Below are positions 49,040 through 58,589 of a stretch of DNA of 64,000 bases, piece after piece. A program made the position numbers and the translations under genes. The stretch spans positions 1 to 64,000 of the forward strand of contig JBDRYS010000004.1 in assembly GCA_039803545.1 (NCBI GenBank). Reading direction: 5' to 3'. The DNA comes from a candidate division WOR-3 bacterium. Lineage in GTDB: Bacteria > Hydrothermota > Hydrothermia > UBA1063. The stretch's first letter is position 1. Each line of letters opens with the position of its first letter. The notes under the pieces are model-generated. The model was not told where the DNA came from. It saw only the letters and a list, made by a program, of their open reading frames with translations, and made no database searches.

Positions 49040-50452
49040 GTGTTAAGGTTTTTTTTGCAAATTTTATTGACCTTTGAGACGGTAAAATTCAACCCCCTCA
49101 ATGTTGGTGGTTTTGATTTTATTCCTTACAACGATATTGTTAATTTTCTTAGATGCAATTCTTTTGCGTCGGATTCTGTTATCGAACTTTATTACGGTCC
49201 TAAAAGGGCCAAATTAAACATCGAAAGGAAAAAGGCCTGGCTTGGAAAGGACACGATTCCCCTTGAGAATGTTTATATTGACAACAGCAATGTCTTCCTT
49301 GATGCAGAGACCTGGGCATATATTTTAACGTGGTTTTCCGAGGCCCAGACTTACTACTGGGATTATCAAAACAAGCGGTATATTGTCTCAAAGTACCCCC
49401 CGAGTGTTAAGAATTTTATTCTTGATGGTGATTCGTTAAGGATCGATTATAACAAAGACCTTTCTCCCTTAGTTTTTCAGAGCGGTGATACAGTGTACAT
49501 TTTTATTAAAAGCGGCTTTTATAGCGGTTTGGCAAGCAAAAAGGTGTATGGGGATTTCGTTAAAATTGTTCGAATAAGGCACACCTCGGAAGGGGTTACC
49601 TTTCTTGTTACCTTAAATGATGGTGTTAAGTATTCCATCTCCAAAAGGCCCATGTCCTTAGTTTTGACTTTTCAGGGGACTCCGAGGGCGGAGGTTAGTC
49701 CCCCTCAGGCTCCTGCCCCTTCTGAAACACCACAGACCTTTCAGCCTGAAAAAGTGTATGAAAGAAAAATTAGAGTTGTAGTTGTGGACCCTGGACATGG
49801 GGGACATGACCCCGGGGCAGTGGCCAATGGAGTTAGAGAAAAAGATGTCGTTTTAGAGATTGCAAAGCTTGTGAAGAAGAAGTTAGAGAAGATTGGAATT
49901 AAGGCGGTTCTGACGAGAGATGGTGACTATTTTGTTACCTTAGGTGAGAGGGCTCGCATTGCTCAAAAGTATAAGGCAGATCTTTTCGTCTCGATTCACT
50001 GCAACTATGCGCCAGGAAGTAGTAGAGCCCGTGGAATTGAAACCTATTTCCTTTCTGAAGCAAGGACGGATTGGGAAAGGTCCGTCGCTGCTTTCGAAAA
50101 CTCGGTAATTAAATACGAGGTGGGTAAGAAGGCTGATAATGGTGACATTTTGACTATGATTTTGGGTGATATGGCGCAGTATGAATTTTTGAAGGAATCA
50201 CAGGACCTTGCTTATTTTGTCCAGGAGTCACTGGTGAATCTCGGTGAAAGTATTGATAGGGGAGTCAAACAAGCTGGATTTTATGTTTTACAGGGAGTTT
50301 ATGCACCTTCAATACTTATTGAAACCGGTTTTTTAACCAATAGGGATGAGGCAAGAAAGTTAAGGGATTCCAGATATCAGGGAAAGATTGCGGATGCCAT
50401 CGTTGACGGCATCATAAAATTCAAAATTGCCTATGAACGAAGCAATAAATGA
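49040..50452 (+). CDS. N-acetylmuramoyl-L-alanine amidase
   Basis: A 470-aa Amidase_3 family enzyme. A short hydrophobic N-terminus (LRFFLQILLTF) may be a signal peptide. Residues about 20-230 are a beta-rich AMIN/copper-amine-oxidase-like N-terminal part, followed by a Pro-rich linker (PPQAPAPSETPQTFQPE). The catalytic domain has VVVDPGHGGHDPGA (zinc His), REKDVVLEIA (zinc Glu), SIHCNYAPGS (zinc His) and LIETGFLTNRDEA (catalytic Glu). It cleaves peptide stems from peptidoglycan in the periplasm. It begins a co-directional run to 59.9 kb; murI starts inside its end. Confidence 0.92.
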   Translation: MLRFFLQILLTFETVKFNPLNVGGFDFIPYNDIVNFLRCNSFASDSVIELYYGPKRAKLNIERKKAWLGKDTIPLENVYIDNSNVFLDAETWAYILTWFSEAQTYYWDYQNKRYIVSKYPPSVKNFILDGDSLRIDYNKDLSPLVFQSGDTVYIFIKSGFYSGLASKKVYGDFVKIVRIRHTSEGVTFLVTLNDGVKYSISKRPMSLVLTFQGTPRAEVSPPQAPAPSETPQTFQPEKVYERKIRVVVVDPGHGGHDPGAVANGVREKDVVLEIAKLVKKKLEKIGIKAVLTRDGDYFVTLGERARIAQKYKADLFVSIHCNYAPGSSRARGIETYFLSEARTDWERSVAAFENSVIKYEVGKKADNGDILTMILGDMAQYEFLKESQDLAYFVQESLVNLGESIDRGVKQAGFYVLQGVYAPSILIETGFLTNRDEARKLRDSRYQGKIADAIVDGIIKFKIAYERSNK

Positions 50453-51236
50453 AAAACCAATTGGGGTGTTTGATTCCGGTATTGGTGGTCTAACGGTAGT
50501 GAGAGAATTAAGAAGACTTTTACCGAGCGAAGATATCGTTTATCTTGGTGATTCCGCGAGGGTGCCTTACGGAAATAAATCTGCTGAGACTATAAAAAAG
50601 TTCGGATTTCAAGATGCGAGCTTTCTTGTTAAAATGGGCGTTAAGCTTATTGTTGTAGCGTGCAATACAGTCTCAAGTGTGGCATTGGAGTATTTAAGGG
50701 AGACCTTTAAAGATGTTCCGTTTTTTGGTGTCGTCGAGCCGGGTGTGAAGGTAGCGGTAGAAAAGTCAAAAATTAAAAAAGTCGGAGTAATTGGAACGAT
50801 TGCCACAATAAAGAGTGAGGCTCATAAGAAACTTTTTCCATCAGGTTTTGAAGTTATTGGTAAACCCTGCCCTCTTTTTGTGCCTCTTGCTGAGGAAGGG
50901 ATAATCTCTGGACCTATCGCAAAAAGTGTTGCTGAGTTTTATCTTGCAGAAATCAAGGAAAAAGTTGATACGGTTATACTTGGTTGTACCCATTATCCTG
51001 TTTTGAAGTCTACTATTAAAGAGGTTCTTGGAGACCAAATAGAGCTTGTTGACCCTGCTGAAGAAGTTGCGAAGGAGGTTTACAATTATTTAAAGCTCAA
51101 TGCTCTTTTGAATAGAGCGGGTGGAAATTTGGATATTTATTTAACTGACATTCCACCCCACTATGAGAGTCTTATAAGTAGGTTTCTTGGTGAAAGGGCA
51201 AACAATATAAGAAAGGTTGACATTGAAAACCTTTAA
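50433..51236 (+). CDS. murI: Glutamate racemase
   Basis: Makes D-glutamate for peptidoglycan. A protein of about 267 aa with the N-terminal IGVFDSGIGGLTVVRELRRLLPSEDIVYLGDSARVPYG (catalytic Asp/Ser region), first catalytic cysteine in VACNTVSS, second in LGCTHYPVL. I choose ATG 50433; a TTG at 50427 would add two residues. It overlaps the amidase gene by 20 bp, so two peptidoglycan functions are coupled. Confidence 0.96.
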   Translation: MNEAINEKPIGVFDSGIGGLTVVRELRRLLPSEDIVYLGDSARVPYGNKSAETIKKFGFQDASFLVKMGVKLIVVACNTVSSVALEYLRETFKDVPFFGVVEPGVKVAVEKSKIKKVGVIGTIATIKSEAHKKLFPSGFEVIGKPCPLFVPLAEEGIISGPIAKSVAEFYLAEIKEKVDTVILGCTHYPVLKSTIKEVLGDQIELVDPAEEVAKEVYNYLKLNALLNRAGGNLDIYLTDIPPHYESLISRFLGERANNIRKVDIENL

Positions 51237-51245
51237 GGAGGGATA

Positions 51246-52583
51246 ATGGAGATAAGGGAAATCCAGGATTTGATTGAAAAGAATGAGATCAAGGTCGTTG
51301 ACCTCTGGTTTCACTGCATCCTTGGCAGGTTAAGGCATGTCAGTATAGAACCTACGTACTTTTTGAAGGGGTTTACTAAAGGAATTGGGATTGATGGTTC
51401 CAGCGTACCCGGATACGCAGAAGTTCACAATTCAGACATGAGGTTAATCCCGGACCTGGATAGTGCTTTTCTTGACCCTGTGAGGGAAGGGGTTCTTGTA
51501 GTTTATTCAAACCTTTATTATTCCGATACCCATGAGCCTTATCCAATTTATCCACGGAATGTACTGCGTAAAACCCTTGAGCTCGTTAAAAAACTTGGTG
51601 TGGCTGAGGAAGTTTACATCTTGCCCGAGTTTGAATTTTATGTATTTAAGGAGGTTGATTTTGACGAAACAGGTTACTATGTCGAATTTGTGGAAGAAAA
51701 AAGGTTAAAATCAAGCTACCATATTGCTGAACCCTATGACGCCTTTTTTGAGCTAAGGACAGAGATAGTGCAGCGCCTCAAACAGGCAGGGATCAAGGTA
51801 AAATACCATCATCATGAGGTGGGGGGCTATGGTCAAAATGAGGTTGAGCTGACCTTCGGTAATGCCCTTAGGGTCTGTGATCAGGTCGAAACTACGAAGT
51901 TTGTGATTAAAAGCGTGGCAGAAAAGTATGGCTTTAAGGCTACCTTTATGCCCAAGCCTCTTTTCAATGAGGCAGGCAATGGTTTTCATTTTCATATGTA
52001 TTTAGCTAAAAATGGTGAATCTATTTTCTATGGAAACGAGAAAAACCTCGGCCTAAGCGAAACAGCCCTTTATTTCATCGGCGGACTCTTAAAACATGCA
52101 AGGGCTGTAAGTGCCTTTGTTAACCCTTCTACGAATTCGTATAAGAGACTTTATTCAGGTTTTGAAGCACCTGTAGCAATTACCTACGCTTTAGCTAACA
52201 GGACTGCAGCGATTAGAATTCCAGGTTATGCAAAGGGTAAGGATGTGGACATTGAGTACAGGCCACCGGATGCAACAATGAATACTTATCTTGGCGTCGC
52301 TGCGATCATTCTTGCGGGTTTAGATGGAATCAAAAATAAAATTGACCCCGGTGAGCCCTTTGAAGGAAAAGTAGATATGGAATCCGTTAAATCAGGTAAG
52401 GTAAGGCTGCTTCCTTCTAACTTAAAGGAAGCCCTGGATTCCCTTAGAGAAGACCACGAATTTTTGACAGCGGATGGGGTTTTCACGGAAGACTTGATTA
52501 ACAAGTGGATAGATTTGAAGATGGAAGAATACAACAGGGTTAATCTGTTACCTCATCCACAGGAATATGTGGATTATTTCTAA
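51246..52583 (+). CDS. glnA: Glutamine synthetase type I
   Basis: A 445-aa GSI enzyme that assimilates ammonia into glutamine. It has the beta-Grasp start (VVDLWFHCILGRLRHVSI), FTKGIGIDGSSVPGY, the metal and glutamate site in EFEFYVFKE and YHHHEVGGYGQNEVEL, ATP loop KYGFKATFMPKPLFNEAGNGFHFHMYLAKNGE, NPSTNSYKRLYSGFEAPVAI and IRIPGY. The adenylylation loop typical of GSI-beta (NLYDLP) is absent, consistent with a GSI-alpha type enzyme. SD AAGGAGGG is present. Confidence 0.95.
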   Translation: MEIREIQDLIEKNEIKVVDLWFHCILGRLRHVSIEPTYFLKGFTKGIGIDGSSVPGYAEVHNSDMRLIPDLDSAFLDPVREGVLVVYSNLYYSDTHEPYPIYPRNVLRKTLELVKKLGVAEEVYILPEFEFYVFKEVDFDETGYYVEFVEEKRLKSSYHIAEPYDAFFELRTEIVQRLKQAGIKVKYHHHEVGGYGQNEVELTFGNALRVCDQVETTKFVIKSVAEKYGFKATFMPKPLFNEAGNGFHFHMYLAKNGESIFYGNEKNLGLSETALYFIGGLLKHARAVSAFVNPSTNSYKRLYSGFEAPVAITYALANRTAAIRIPGYAKGKDVDIEYRPPDATMNTYLGVAAIILAGLDGIKNKIDPGEPFEGKVDMESVKSGKVRLLPSNLKEALDSLREDHEFLTADGVFTEDLINKWIDLKMEEYNRVNLLPHPQEYVDYF

Positions 52584-52595
52584 GGGAGTTGAAAG

Positions 52596-53534
52596 ATGGA
52601 GATGCAGATAAAAAGAAAGGACCTTTTGGGTCTTGAGGACCTTACAAGGGAGGAGATTGAAATTATTTTGGATACTGCTAAATCTATGAGGGAAATCCTT
52701 GATAGGCCTATTAAGAAAGTTCCCACCTTAAAGGGGAAGACCGTTGTAAATATGTTTTTCGAACCGTCCACTAGAACTCAATCCTCCTTTGATCTCGCCG
52801 CCAAAAGACTTTCGGCGGATACTGTGAGTGTCTCGACAAAGGGTTCGGCGGTTCAGAAGGGCGAATCCCTTCTTGATACTCTTTTAAATATTGATGCAAT
52901 GAAAGCCGATGCCTTTATCGTTCGTCACTGGGCCTCTGGTGCACCACACTTTTTGGCAAAGCATACAGAGGCTGCTGTTATTAACGCAGGCGACGGGACT
53001 CATGAACATCCTACCCAGGCACTTCTGGATATGCTTACAATGGAAGATAGGTTTGGAAAGATTGAAGGACTGAGGGTTTTAATTGTTGGCGACATTCTCC
53101 ATTCGAGGGTGGCTCGGTCCAACATCTTTGGACTTAAAAAGATGGGGGCTCACGTAACCTTAGCTGGTCCACCTACCCTTTTACCCGAATATTTTAAGGA
53201 ACTTGGTGTAGAAATATGCTATGATATCGATGAGGCAGTGAAGGATAAAGATGTTATCATGGCCTTGAGGATCCAGAAGGAGAGACTGGAGGAGGCCTAT
53301 TTCCCTTCCATAAGGGAGTATCGAAAATATTTTGGAATTACGAGGGAGAGGCTAAAAAAGGCTAGCAAAAATGCTGTGATTATGCACCCTGGTCCTGTAA
53401 ACTGGGGGGTCGAACTGGACTTTGACCTTATTCAAGAAAGAGAATCTCTAATTTTAGACCAGGTTACTAACGGTGTCGCTATAAGAATGGCAGTTTTGTA
53501 CCTTTTTATACGAGGAGAAAAGGCCCATGAATAG
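52596..53534 (+). CDS. pyrB: Aspartate carbamoyltransferase catalytic chain
   Basis: A 312-aa ATCase catalytic subunit for the second pyrimidine step. The carbamoyl-phosphate site is FFEPSTRTQSSFDLAAKRL, with STKGSAVQKGESLLDTLLN, RHWASGAPH, NAGDGTHEHPTQALLDMLT, the aspartate loop MALRIQKERLEE and MHPGPVNWGVELD. No pyrI regulatory-chain gene is adjacent, so it is probably unregulated or of the PyrB-PyrC associating class, fitting its 8-bp overlap with pyrC. Confidence 0.96.
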   Translation: MEMQIKRKDLLGLEDLTREEIEIILDTAKSMREILDRPIKKVPTLKGKTVVNMFFEPSTRTQSSFDLAAKRLSADTVSVSTKGSAVQKGESLLDTLLNIDAMKADAFIVRHWASGAPHFLAKHTEAAVINAGDGTHEHPTQALLDMLTMEDRFGKIEGLRVLIVGDILHSRVARSNIFGLKKMGAHVTLAGPPTLLPEYFKELGVEICYDIDEAVKDKDVIMALRIQKERLEEAYFPSIREYRKYFGITRERLKKASKNAVIMHPGPVNWGVELDFDLIQERESLILDQVTNGVAIRMAVLYLFIRGEKAHE

Positions 53535-54804
53535 AAAGCTTTTTAAAGGCGGAAACGTTGTCGATGTCTTAAGGCGGAAGGTATCAAAGGCGGATGTTTT
53601 AGTTGAAGAAGGTTTCATATTAGCCGTTGAACCATCGATTGAGGCTTCGGATGCGGAAGTAATAAATTGCGATGGACTTTTTATCGTACCTGGACTTATT
53701 GACATGCACGCCCACCTAAGGGAACCGGGTGAGGAGCATAAAGAAGATATAGGGACTGGAACTTCTGCTGCTATTCACGGTGGCTATGTTGCTGTAGTTT
53801 CTATGCCCAATACAAATCCTCCCTGCGATAACAGAAGCGTTGTCGAGTACATTCTAAGAAGGTCAAAGGAAGAGGACAAGGCCGAAGTTTTACCCTGTGG
53901 AACAATTACTAAGGGCAGGAAGGGTTTAGAGCTGGCAGAACTTTCAGATATGCACGAAGGCGGTGCCGTTGCCTTTTCCGATGATGGAAGCTGGGTTCAG
54001 CATAGCGGAGTAATGAGGAGGGCTCTTGAATACACTAAATTCTTCAATGGACTCATTATCTCCCACGCAGAGGATAGTACTCTAACTCATATGGGGCTTG
54101 CCAACGAGAGTGCATTAACCACAAAATTGGGCCTTCGTGGAATGCCTATTGCCGCTGAGACTATTGCCATTTTCAGGGATATTGAGCTTGCGCGGCTCAC
54201 AGGAGGTAGATTGCATATTGCCCATGTCAGCTCAAAAGACAGCATAGAGCTTATAAAGAGAGCAAAGGAAGCAGATATAAAAGTTACTGCCGAAGTTACT
54301 CCACACCACCTTCTCTTTGATGAAAACAAGCTTGTTGATTACGATTCTAATTACAAGGTTAATCCTCCATTGAGGAGTGCAGAAGATAGGGAAGCCCTCC
54401 TTGATGCACTTAAAAAGGGGATTATTGATGTCATCGCCACCGACCATGCTCCACACGCCGATTTTGAAAAGATGGATGAGTTCAATGCGGCACCTTTTGG
54501 CATGATTTGGCTCGATTTTGCTTTCCCTGTTCTATATCAGAGCCTTGTGACTTCGGGGAAATTGGACCTTATCAAACTCGTTGAAAGCATGAGCTTAAAA
54601 CCCGCAAAAATTCTTGGCTTGGAAAAACTTGGTGCTATAGAGAAAGGCTATAGGGCCTCTTTCTTTGCCTTTAATCCCGAAACTGAGATAAAGATTGATC
54701 GCGAATTCATTAAATCGAGGGCTTACAATACTCCTTTGTATAATTTTAAGGTTAAGGGTAAAATTGAATGGACGCTCAAAGATGGGAAAATATATAGACA
54801 CTGA
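53527..54804 (+). CDS. pyrC: Dihydroorotase
   Basis: A 425-aa class I dihydroorotase for the third pyrimidine step. Metal-binding DMHAHLREPGEEHKEDI (HxH), GGYVAVVSMPNTNPPCDN, histidines in HAEDS and HIAHVSSKDS, EVTPHHLLFDE and the catalytic Asp in ATDHAPHADFEK. Length and motifs match family members that pair with PyrB. Overlap at both ends (8 bp with pyrB, 23 bp with the next gene) indicates one transcript. Confidence 0.95.
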   Translation: MNRKLFKGGNVVDVLRRKVSKADVLVEEGFILAVEPSIEASDAEVINCDGLFIVPGLIDMHAHLREPGEEHKEDIGTGTSAAIHGGYVAVVSMPNTNPPCDNRSVVEYILRRSKEEDKAEVLPCGTITKGRKGLELAELSDMHEGGAVAFSDDGSWVQHSGVMRRALEYTKFFNGLIISHAEDSTLTHMGLANESALTTKLGLRGMPIAAETIAIFRDIELARLTGGRLHIAHVSSKDSIELIKRAKEADIKVTAEVTPHHLLFDENKLVDYDSNYKVNPPLRSAEDREALLDALKKGIIDVIATDHAPHADFEKMDEFNAAPFGMIWLDFAFPVLYQSLVTSGKLDLIKLVESMSLKPAKILGLEKLGAIEKGYRASFFAFNPETEIKIDREFIKSRAYNTPLYNFKVKGKIEWTLKDGKIYRH

Positions 54805-56152
54805 AAGGTATCATTTGATCGCAGAGGAAGTAATCAGGGCATCTAATGGACAAATTGTTGAGCTAATGATCGTTCACACAATTCAGGACAATGCCCGATT
54901 TATGGAAAGCACTATTACTCAGTATGGAAGGATCAATGATCTTAGACTTACGGTAAGGGTCAGGTTTGGAAATAAAAGCGGTGTGGCTACCACCAATTCC
55001 ATTACAAAGGACGGAATTTTAGATGTTGTCAAGATGGCTGAACAAAGTGCTTTAAATGCAAAAGAGGACCCATTCTTACCAGACCCGGAAGAGAAGAAAG
55101 AATTGGAACATGAACAGATCGATCCCGCCGTTGCGGAAATGGGACCCGATGAAAAGTCCAGGTTTCTTGGGAAAATTTTTAGCGAGTTTTCTGAGGATTT
55201 TATATTCCATGGTACACTGAGATCGAGCTTAAATTACGTTGGCATTTTTAATAACTTGGGGCTTAAGTCTGATTTTTCTTATACTGCTTTAAATATGACA
55301 ATGATTATAGAGGATGCGGAGGAAAAAGACACCTTCTGGCTACAGCATACAAGTCCTGACCTCGATTCTTTAAACTATGATAAATACTCTCAGAAAATAA
55401 GAGAGTTCCTGAAGATGAGGTATCCAAATGTGCATGTGAAACCAGGAAAGTACACGGTTATCCTTTCCCCTTACGCCCTTAAAGATGTTCTCGATTTCAT
55501 GCAATATGTGGGTTTTTCTGCATCTGCCTTAGAGATGAGGATGTCTTTTTTAAAGGATATGGAAGGGGAGAAGGTATTTGCGGAAGCCTTTACCTTAGAA
55601 GATCGGCCCCTCAGAAAGGAGAACTTTTCGATGCCCTTTGATTTTGAAGGTGTAGAGAAGAAAAATCTTACAATTTTTGAAGATGGAGTTTTCAAAAGGT
55701 TCATTTACGATAAGAAGCTTGCTAAAAAATTGAAGAAGAAAACCACGGGTCATGCCATGGATCTAATAGATTCCTTTGCCTTTGCAGGGCACTTGGAAAT
55801 GAAAGGTGGAGAAAAGAGTGTTCAGGAACTTATCGAAGAATCTCCTGACATTATTTATGTAACGAGATTGCATTATGTAAATGTCCTTGACCCCACAACC
55901 TTCACCCTAACGGGGATGACGAGGGATGGAACTTTCCGAGTAAGGCACGGGAGGCAATGGGCGAGGCTTCCTAATTTAAGATTTCACGTCAATTTTAAGG
56001 AACTTTTTAACAATATCACTGGAATCTCGAAAGAGAGGGAATATGTCGGGCAACCGGATTCCTACTCCTTTGATCTTCCTGTAGCCTATCTTTTACCGCA
56101 TGTAAGATGTGAAGGCTTTAATGTAATAGGGTTCAGCACTGAAGAGGATTGA
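54782..56152 (+). CDS. TldD/PmbA-family protein
   Basis: A protein of about 456 aa of the TldD/PmbA (microcin-processing/modulator of gyrase) family. It has the N-terminal substrate domain (IVELMIVHTIQDNARFMESTITQYGRINDLRLTVRVRFGNKSGVATTNS), the central FIYDKKLAKKLKKKTTGHAM and the C-terminal beta part (HYVNVLDPTTFTLTGMTRDGTFRV). I do not see the HExxxH metal motif of TldD, so it resembles the PmbA/TldE-type partner; a catalytic TldD is not in the window. TldDE proteases trim some RiPP leaders, a possible but speculative link to the RiPP locus. ATG 54782 is chosen over an in-frame upstream start that would lie deep in pyrC. Confidence 0.82.
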   Translation: MGKYIDTERYHLIAEEVIRASNGQIVELMIVHTIQDNARFMESTITQYGRINDLRLTVRVRFGNKSGVATTNSITKDGILDVVKMAEQSALNAKEDPFLPDPEEKKELEHEQIDPAVAEMGPDEKSRFLGKIFSEFSEDFIFHGTLRSSLNYVGIFNNLGLKSDFSYTALNMTMIIEDAEEKDTFWLQHTSPDLDSLNYDKYSQKIREFLKMRYPNVHVKPGKYTVILSPYALKDVLDFMQYVGFSASALEMRMSFLKDMEGEKVFAEAFTLEDRPLRKENFSMPFDFEGVEKKNLTIFEDGVFKRFIYDKKLAKKLKKKTTGHAMDLIDSFAFAGHLEMKGGEKSVQELIEESPDIIYVTRLHYVNVLDPTTFTLTGMTRDGTFRVRHGRQWARLPNLRFHVNFKELFNNITGISKEREYVGQPDSYSFDLPVAYLLPHVRCEGFNVIGFSTEED

Positions 56153-56886
56153 TGCTAATACTCGTTCTTTTTTCCCAGATTTTTTCGGTTTATCCCTATG
56201 AAAGAGTAATGTTTTCACCCGATGCAATTGTGGAAAGAAGGGCGTTTCTTAGTCGTGATTATTTCTACCCCTGGGTTTCTTCAGGAATTGTCTTTTACCC
56301 GGCCGGGATCAGAAGTTTTTCCTTAGGCGCGAGATATAAATTTCTTGACTTCAGTGTTGGATTACTTTCTACGGGGGATATAAAGTCTTACGATGAATAT
56401 GCACAGGAAATAGGAAGCTATAGTACAGGTATTTTGAGAGGTACTGCAGGATTTGAACTACCATTAGATTTTTTGAACGTTAAAGCTTCCTTGTCTGGTG
56501 TGAGGGCTTATGGACCTGATTTTTACGAGTCGAGGGTCTGGGTGGATCTTGATTTTTACAGAACACTCTTTGCCTTTGAAAATGTTGCTCTCGGTATGAC
56601 ATTATCTTATGAGCCATCCTTTGGTTTTTATTTATTTGGTCCATATCACTTCCTTGGCGGTGATTTTTACAAAAGGGATAACTATGAGTTCAAAGCGGGC
56701 TTTTATCGATCCTTTAAGTTTGCAAGTTTCCTGCTGGGGTTTTCTTATTTTGTGTCGGCAGGGGAAACAAGTTTTAAACCTTACTTTTCTTTTAAGGTGA
56801 GGCATAAAAATCTTTCCTTTTACTATTTTTACCGAGTAGAGAGGGAAATAACAGACATATTTGGTATTTCCCTTTGTTACGAATAA
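56152..56886 (+). CDS. Predicted outer-membrane beta-barrel protein
   Basis: A protein of about 244 aa with an N-terminal signal-like segment (MLILVLFSQIFSVYPYERVMFSPDAIVERRAF) and then regular alternation of aromatic-rich strands (SSGIVFYPAGIRSFSLGARYKF, GFYRSFKFASFLLGFSYFVSAG, FYYFYRVEREITDIFGISLCYE). It resembles small barrels of the PorV/PorQ or UPF0164 type, although I cannot fix the family. The ATG overlaps the TldD/PmbA-like stop. It ends just before smpB. Confidence 0.68.
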   Translation: MLILVLFSQIFSVYPYERVMFSPDAIVERRAFLSRDYFYPWVSSGIVFYPAGIRSFSLGARYKFLDFSVGLLSTGDIKSYDEYAQEIGSYSTGILRGTAGFELPLDFLNVKASLSGVRAYGPDFYESRVWVDLDFYRTLFAFENVALGMTLSYEPSFGFYLFGPYHFLGGDFYKRDNYEFKAGFYRSFKFASFLLGFSYFVSAGETSFKPYFSFKVRHKNLSFYYFYRVEREITDIFGISLCYE

Positions 56887-56887
56887 T

Positions 56888-57355
56888 ATGAAGAAAGGAC
56901 CGGAAAGAATAATTGTCAAAAACCAAAAGGCTTATCACGATTATGAAATCCTTGAAACTTTTGAGGCAGGGATTGTTCTCAAAGGCAGCGAGGTGAAGTC
57001 TATTAAGGAAGGCAAAGTCTCGCTTAAAGAGGCTTATGCAGATATTATAGGTAACGAGGTTTATATCATCAACATGCATGTTACCCCTTATGAGAAGGAT
57101 AAGGTCTCAAAGCTAAATCCAACGAGGCCGAGAAAGCTATTATTACATAGGTATGAGATAAAGAGGCTCATTGGCAAGATCAAGGAGAAAGGCCTCACTT
57201 TAATTCCCCTTATGATCATTGAGAAGCGGAACCTAATAAAGGTGGTTCTTGGACTTGGTCGAGGTAAGAAACTCTACGAAAAACGCGAAGAGATAAAGAA
57301 GAGGATAATCGAGAGGGAGATTCAGAGGGCGATGAAAAAGGAGTTTGATTATTGA
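56888..57355 (+). CDS. smpB: SsrA-binding protein SmpB
   Basis: A 155-aa SmpB, which delivers tmRNA to stalled ribosomes. Conserved segments are IIVKNQKAYHDYEILETFEAGIVLKGSEVKSIKEGKVSLKEAYA, VYIINMHVTPYEKDK, NPTRPRKLLLHRYEIKRLIGKIKEKGLTLIPL and the C-terminal VVLGLGRGKKLYEKREEIKKR with a basic tail. I choose ATG 56888; an in-frame upstream TTG or ATG would lie within the barrel gene. The tmRNA gene is not visible in the window. Confidence 0.96.
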   Translation: MKKGPERIIVKNQKAYHDYEILETFEAGIVLKGSEVKSIKEGKVSLKEAYADIIGNEVYIINMHVTPYEKDKVSKLNPTRPRKLLLHRYEIKRLIGKIKEKGLTLIPLMIIEKRNLIKVVLGLGRGKKLYEKREEIKKRIIEREIQRAMKKEFDY

Positions 57356-57356
57356 T

Positions 57357-58589
57357 ATGGAACTGAAAATTTTTACCGGTACGCTTTCCAATGGATTACG
57401 AGTCGTGGTGAATGAGGATGATGAAAATACAATGGTGGCTGCTGCCTTGCTTTACGAAGCGGGAAGCAGAATGGAGCGGGAAGGAATAACTGGCATTTCG
57501 CATATTCTTGAACACATGATGTATAAGGGAACAGAAAAAATAGGGCCGGAGGAGTATTCGAAAAGAATTCAAAGGCTTGGTGGATACGATAATGCTTATA
57601 CTTCCAAGGATTATACTGTTTATTATGTCTATTTGCCTCCTGGAACCCTCGGTGAATTCCTAAGTATGGAAGGGGATCGGATGGTTAATTTAAAACTTCG
57701 GGATTTCAAGGAGGAGATGGAAGTCATTAAAGATGAGAGAAGGTACTCTTCTGTGGACAATCCAATAGAATATTTCATGGAAGAGTTCTGGTGGAGGCTT
57801 TTCAAGGTTCATCCATATAGGTTTCCCGTAATAGGTCTTGAGGATGATTTGAACAGAATAAAAGAGGCTGACGTGATCGAATATTATAAAAAGTTTTATA
57901 CTCCGGCCAATGCTATTCTTGCAGTGGCGGGTAAGGTGAAGTTTGAGGAAGTGATGGAATTGGCTGATAAATATTTTTCCAATATTAACAAAAATAGTAA
58001 GCCTGAACTTTCGGTACCCTTGGAACCTGAACAAAGGCAAAAGGTTGAATTTGAAGTGAAGAGAAAAAATTCAACTCCGGTGATTGCAATTGGCTTCAAA
58101 ATAGTCCCCTTTGGAGATCCCTTGATTCCTGTATTTGATGTTTTAAGTGAGATGCTCGGTGGTGGGAAGTGGGGCATCCTTGTAAGAGAATTGGTCTACG
58201 ATAAGAATGTTTTTGCCTCTCTAAGGTGTGAGACGAGTTATTTAAAAGACCATGGGGTTTTCGTTTTAGTGGGGGTGCCTTACCCGGGAGTGGATATCAA
58301 AAATGCCGAGTCAATTTTAGAAAACAAATTTTATGATGCTCTTCACCAACTGGGAGAAGATGACCTTAATACTGCCAAAAACAAACTGTTAACAGAGTAC
58401 TACTTTGATCTCGAATCGGTCAGGGATTTGGTCTTTGATCTGGCAGAGTTTGAACTGATGGGTAAGATTGAAGATATTACAAAATATCCCGAAATTTTGA
58501 AAAGCGTGACCCTTGAAGATGTTAGAAAGGTTTTCGCCCAGTATTTTGGCGTGGAAAAGGAGACCGTGGGAGTGCTTAATGAAGAGTGA
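57357..58589 (+). CDS. M16-family zinc peptidase, catalytic subunit
   Basis: A protein of about 410 aa of the M16 (pitrilysin/mitochondrial processing peptidase beta) family. The inverted zinc motif is HILEHMMYKGT (HxxEH) with the distal Glu in EVIKDERRYSSVDNP. Typical surroundings are EAGSRMEREGITGISHILEHM and NAYTSKDYTVYYV. The downstream partner lacks the zinc motif, so the two should form an active/inactive heterodimer as in bacterial M16B pairs. The start ATG lies 1 nt after the smpB stop. Confidence 0.92.
   Translation: MELKIFTGTLSNGLRVVVNEDDENTMVAAALLYEAGSRMEREGITGISHILEHMMYKGTEKIGPEEYSKRIQRLGGYDNAYTSKDYTVYYVYLPPGTLGEFLSMEGDRMVNLKLRDFKEEMEVIKDERRYSSVDNPIEYFMEEFWWRLFKVHPYRFPVIGLEDDLNRIKEADVIEYYKKFYTPANAILAVAGKVKFEEVMELADKYFSNINKNSKPELSVPLEPEQRQKVEFEVKRKNSTPVIAIGFKIVPFGDPLIPVFDVLSEMLGGGKWGILVRELVYDKNVFASLRCETSYLKDHGVFVLVGVPYPGVDIKNAESILENKFYDALHQLGEDDLNTAKNKLLTEYYFDLESVRDLVFDLAEFELMGKIEDITKYPEILKSVTLEDVRKVFAQYFGVEKETVGVLNEE

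Noticed and set aside
54782-56152. Active TldD metalloprotease that would process RiPP leaders
   Set aside because: The HExxxH motif is not visible and the gene lies more than 30 kb from the RiPP locus in a pyrimidine-gene run, so I do not claim a link.
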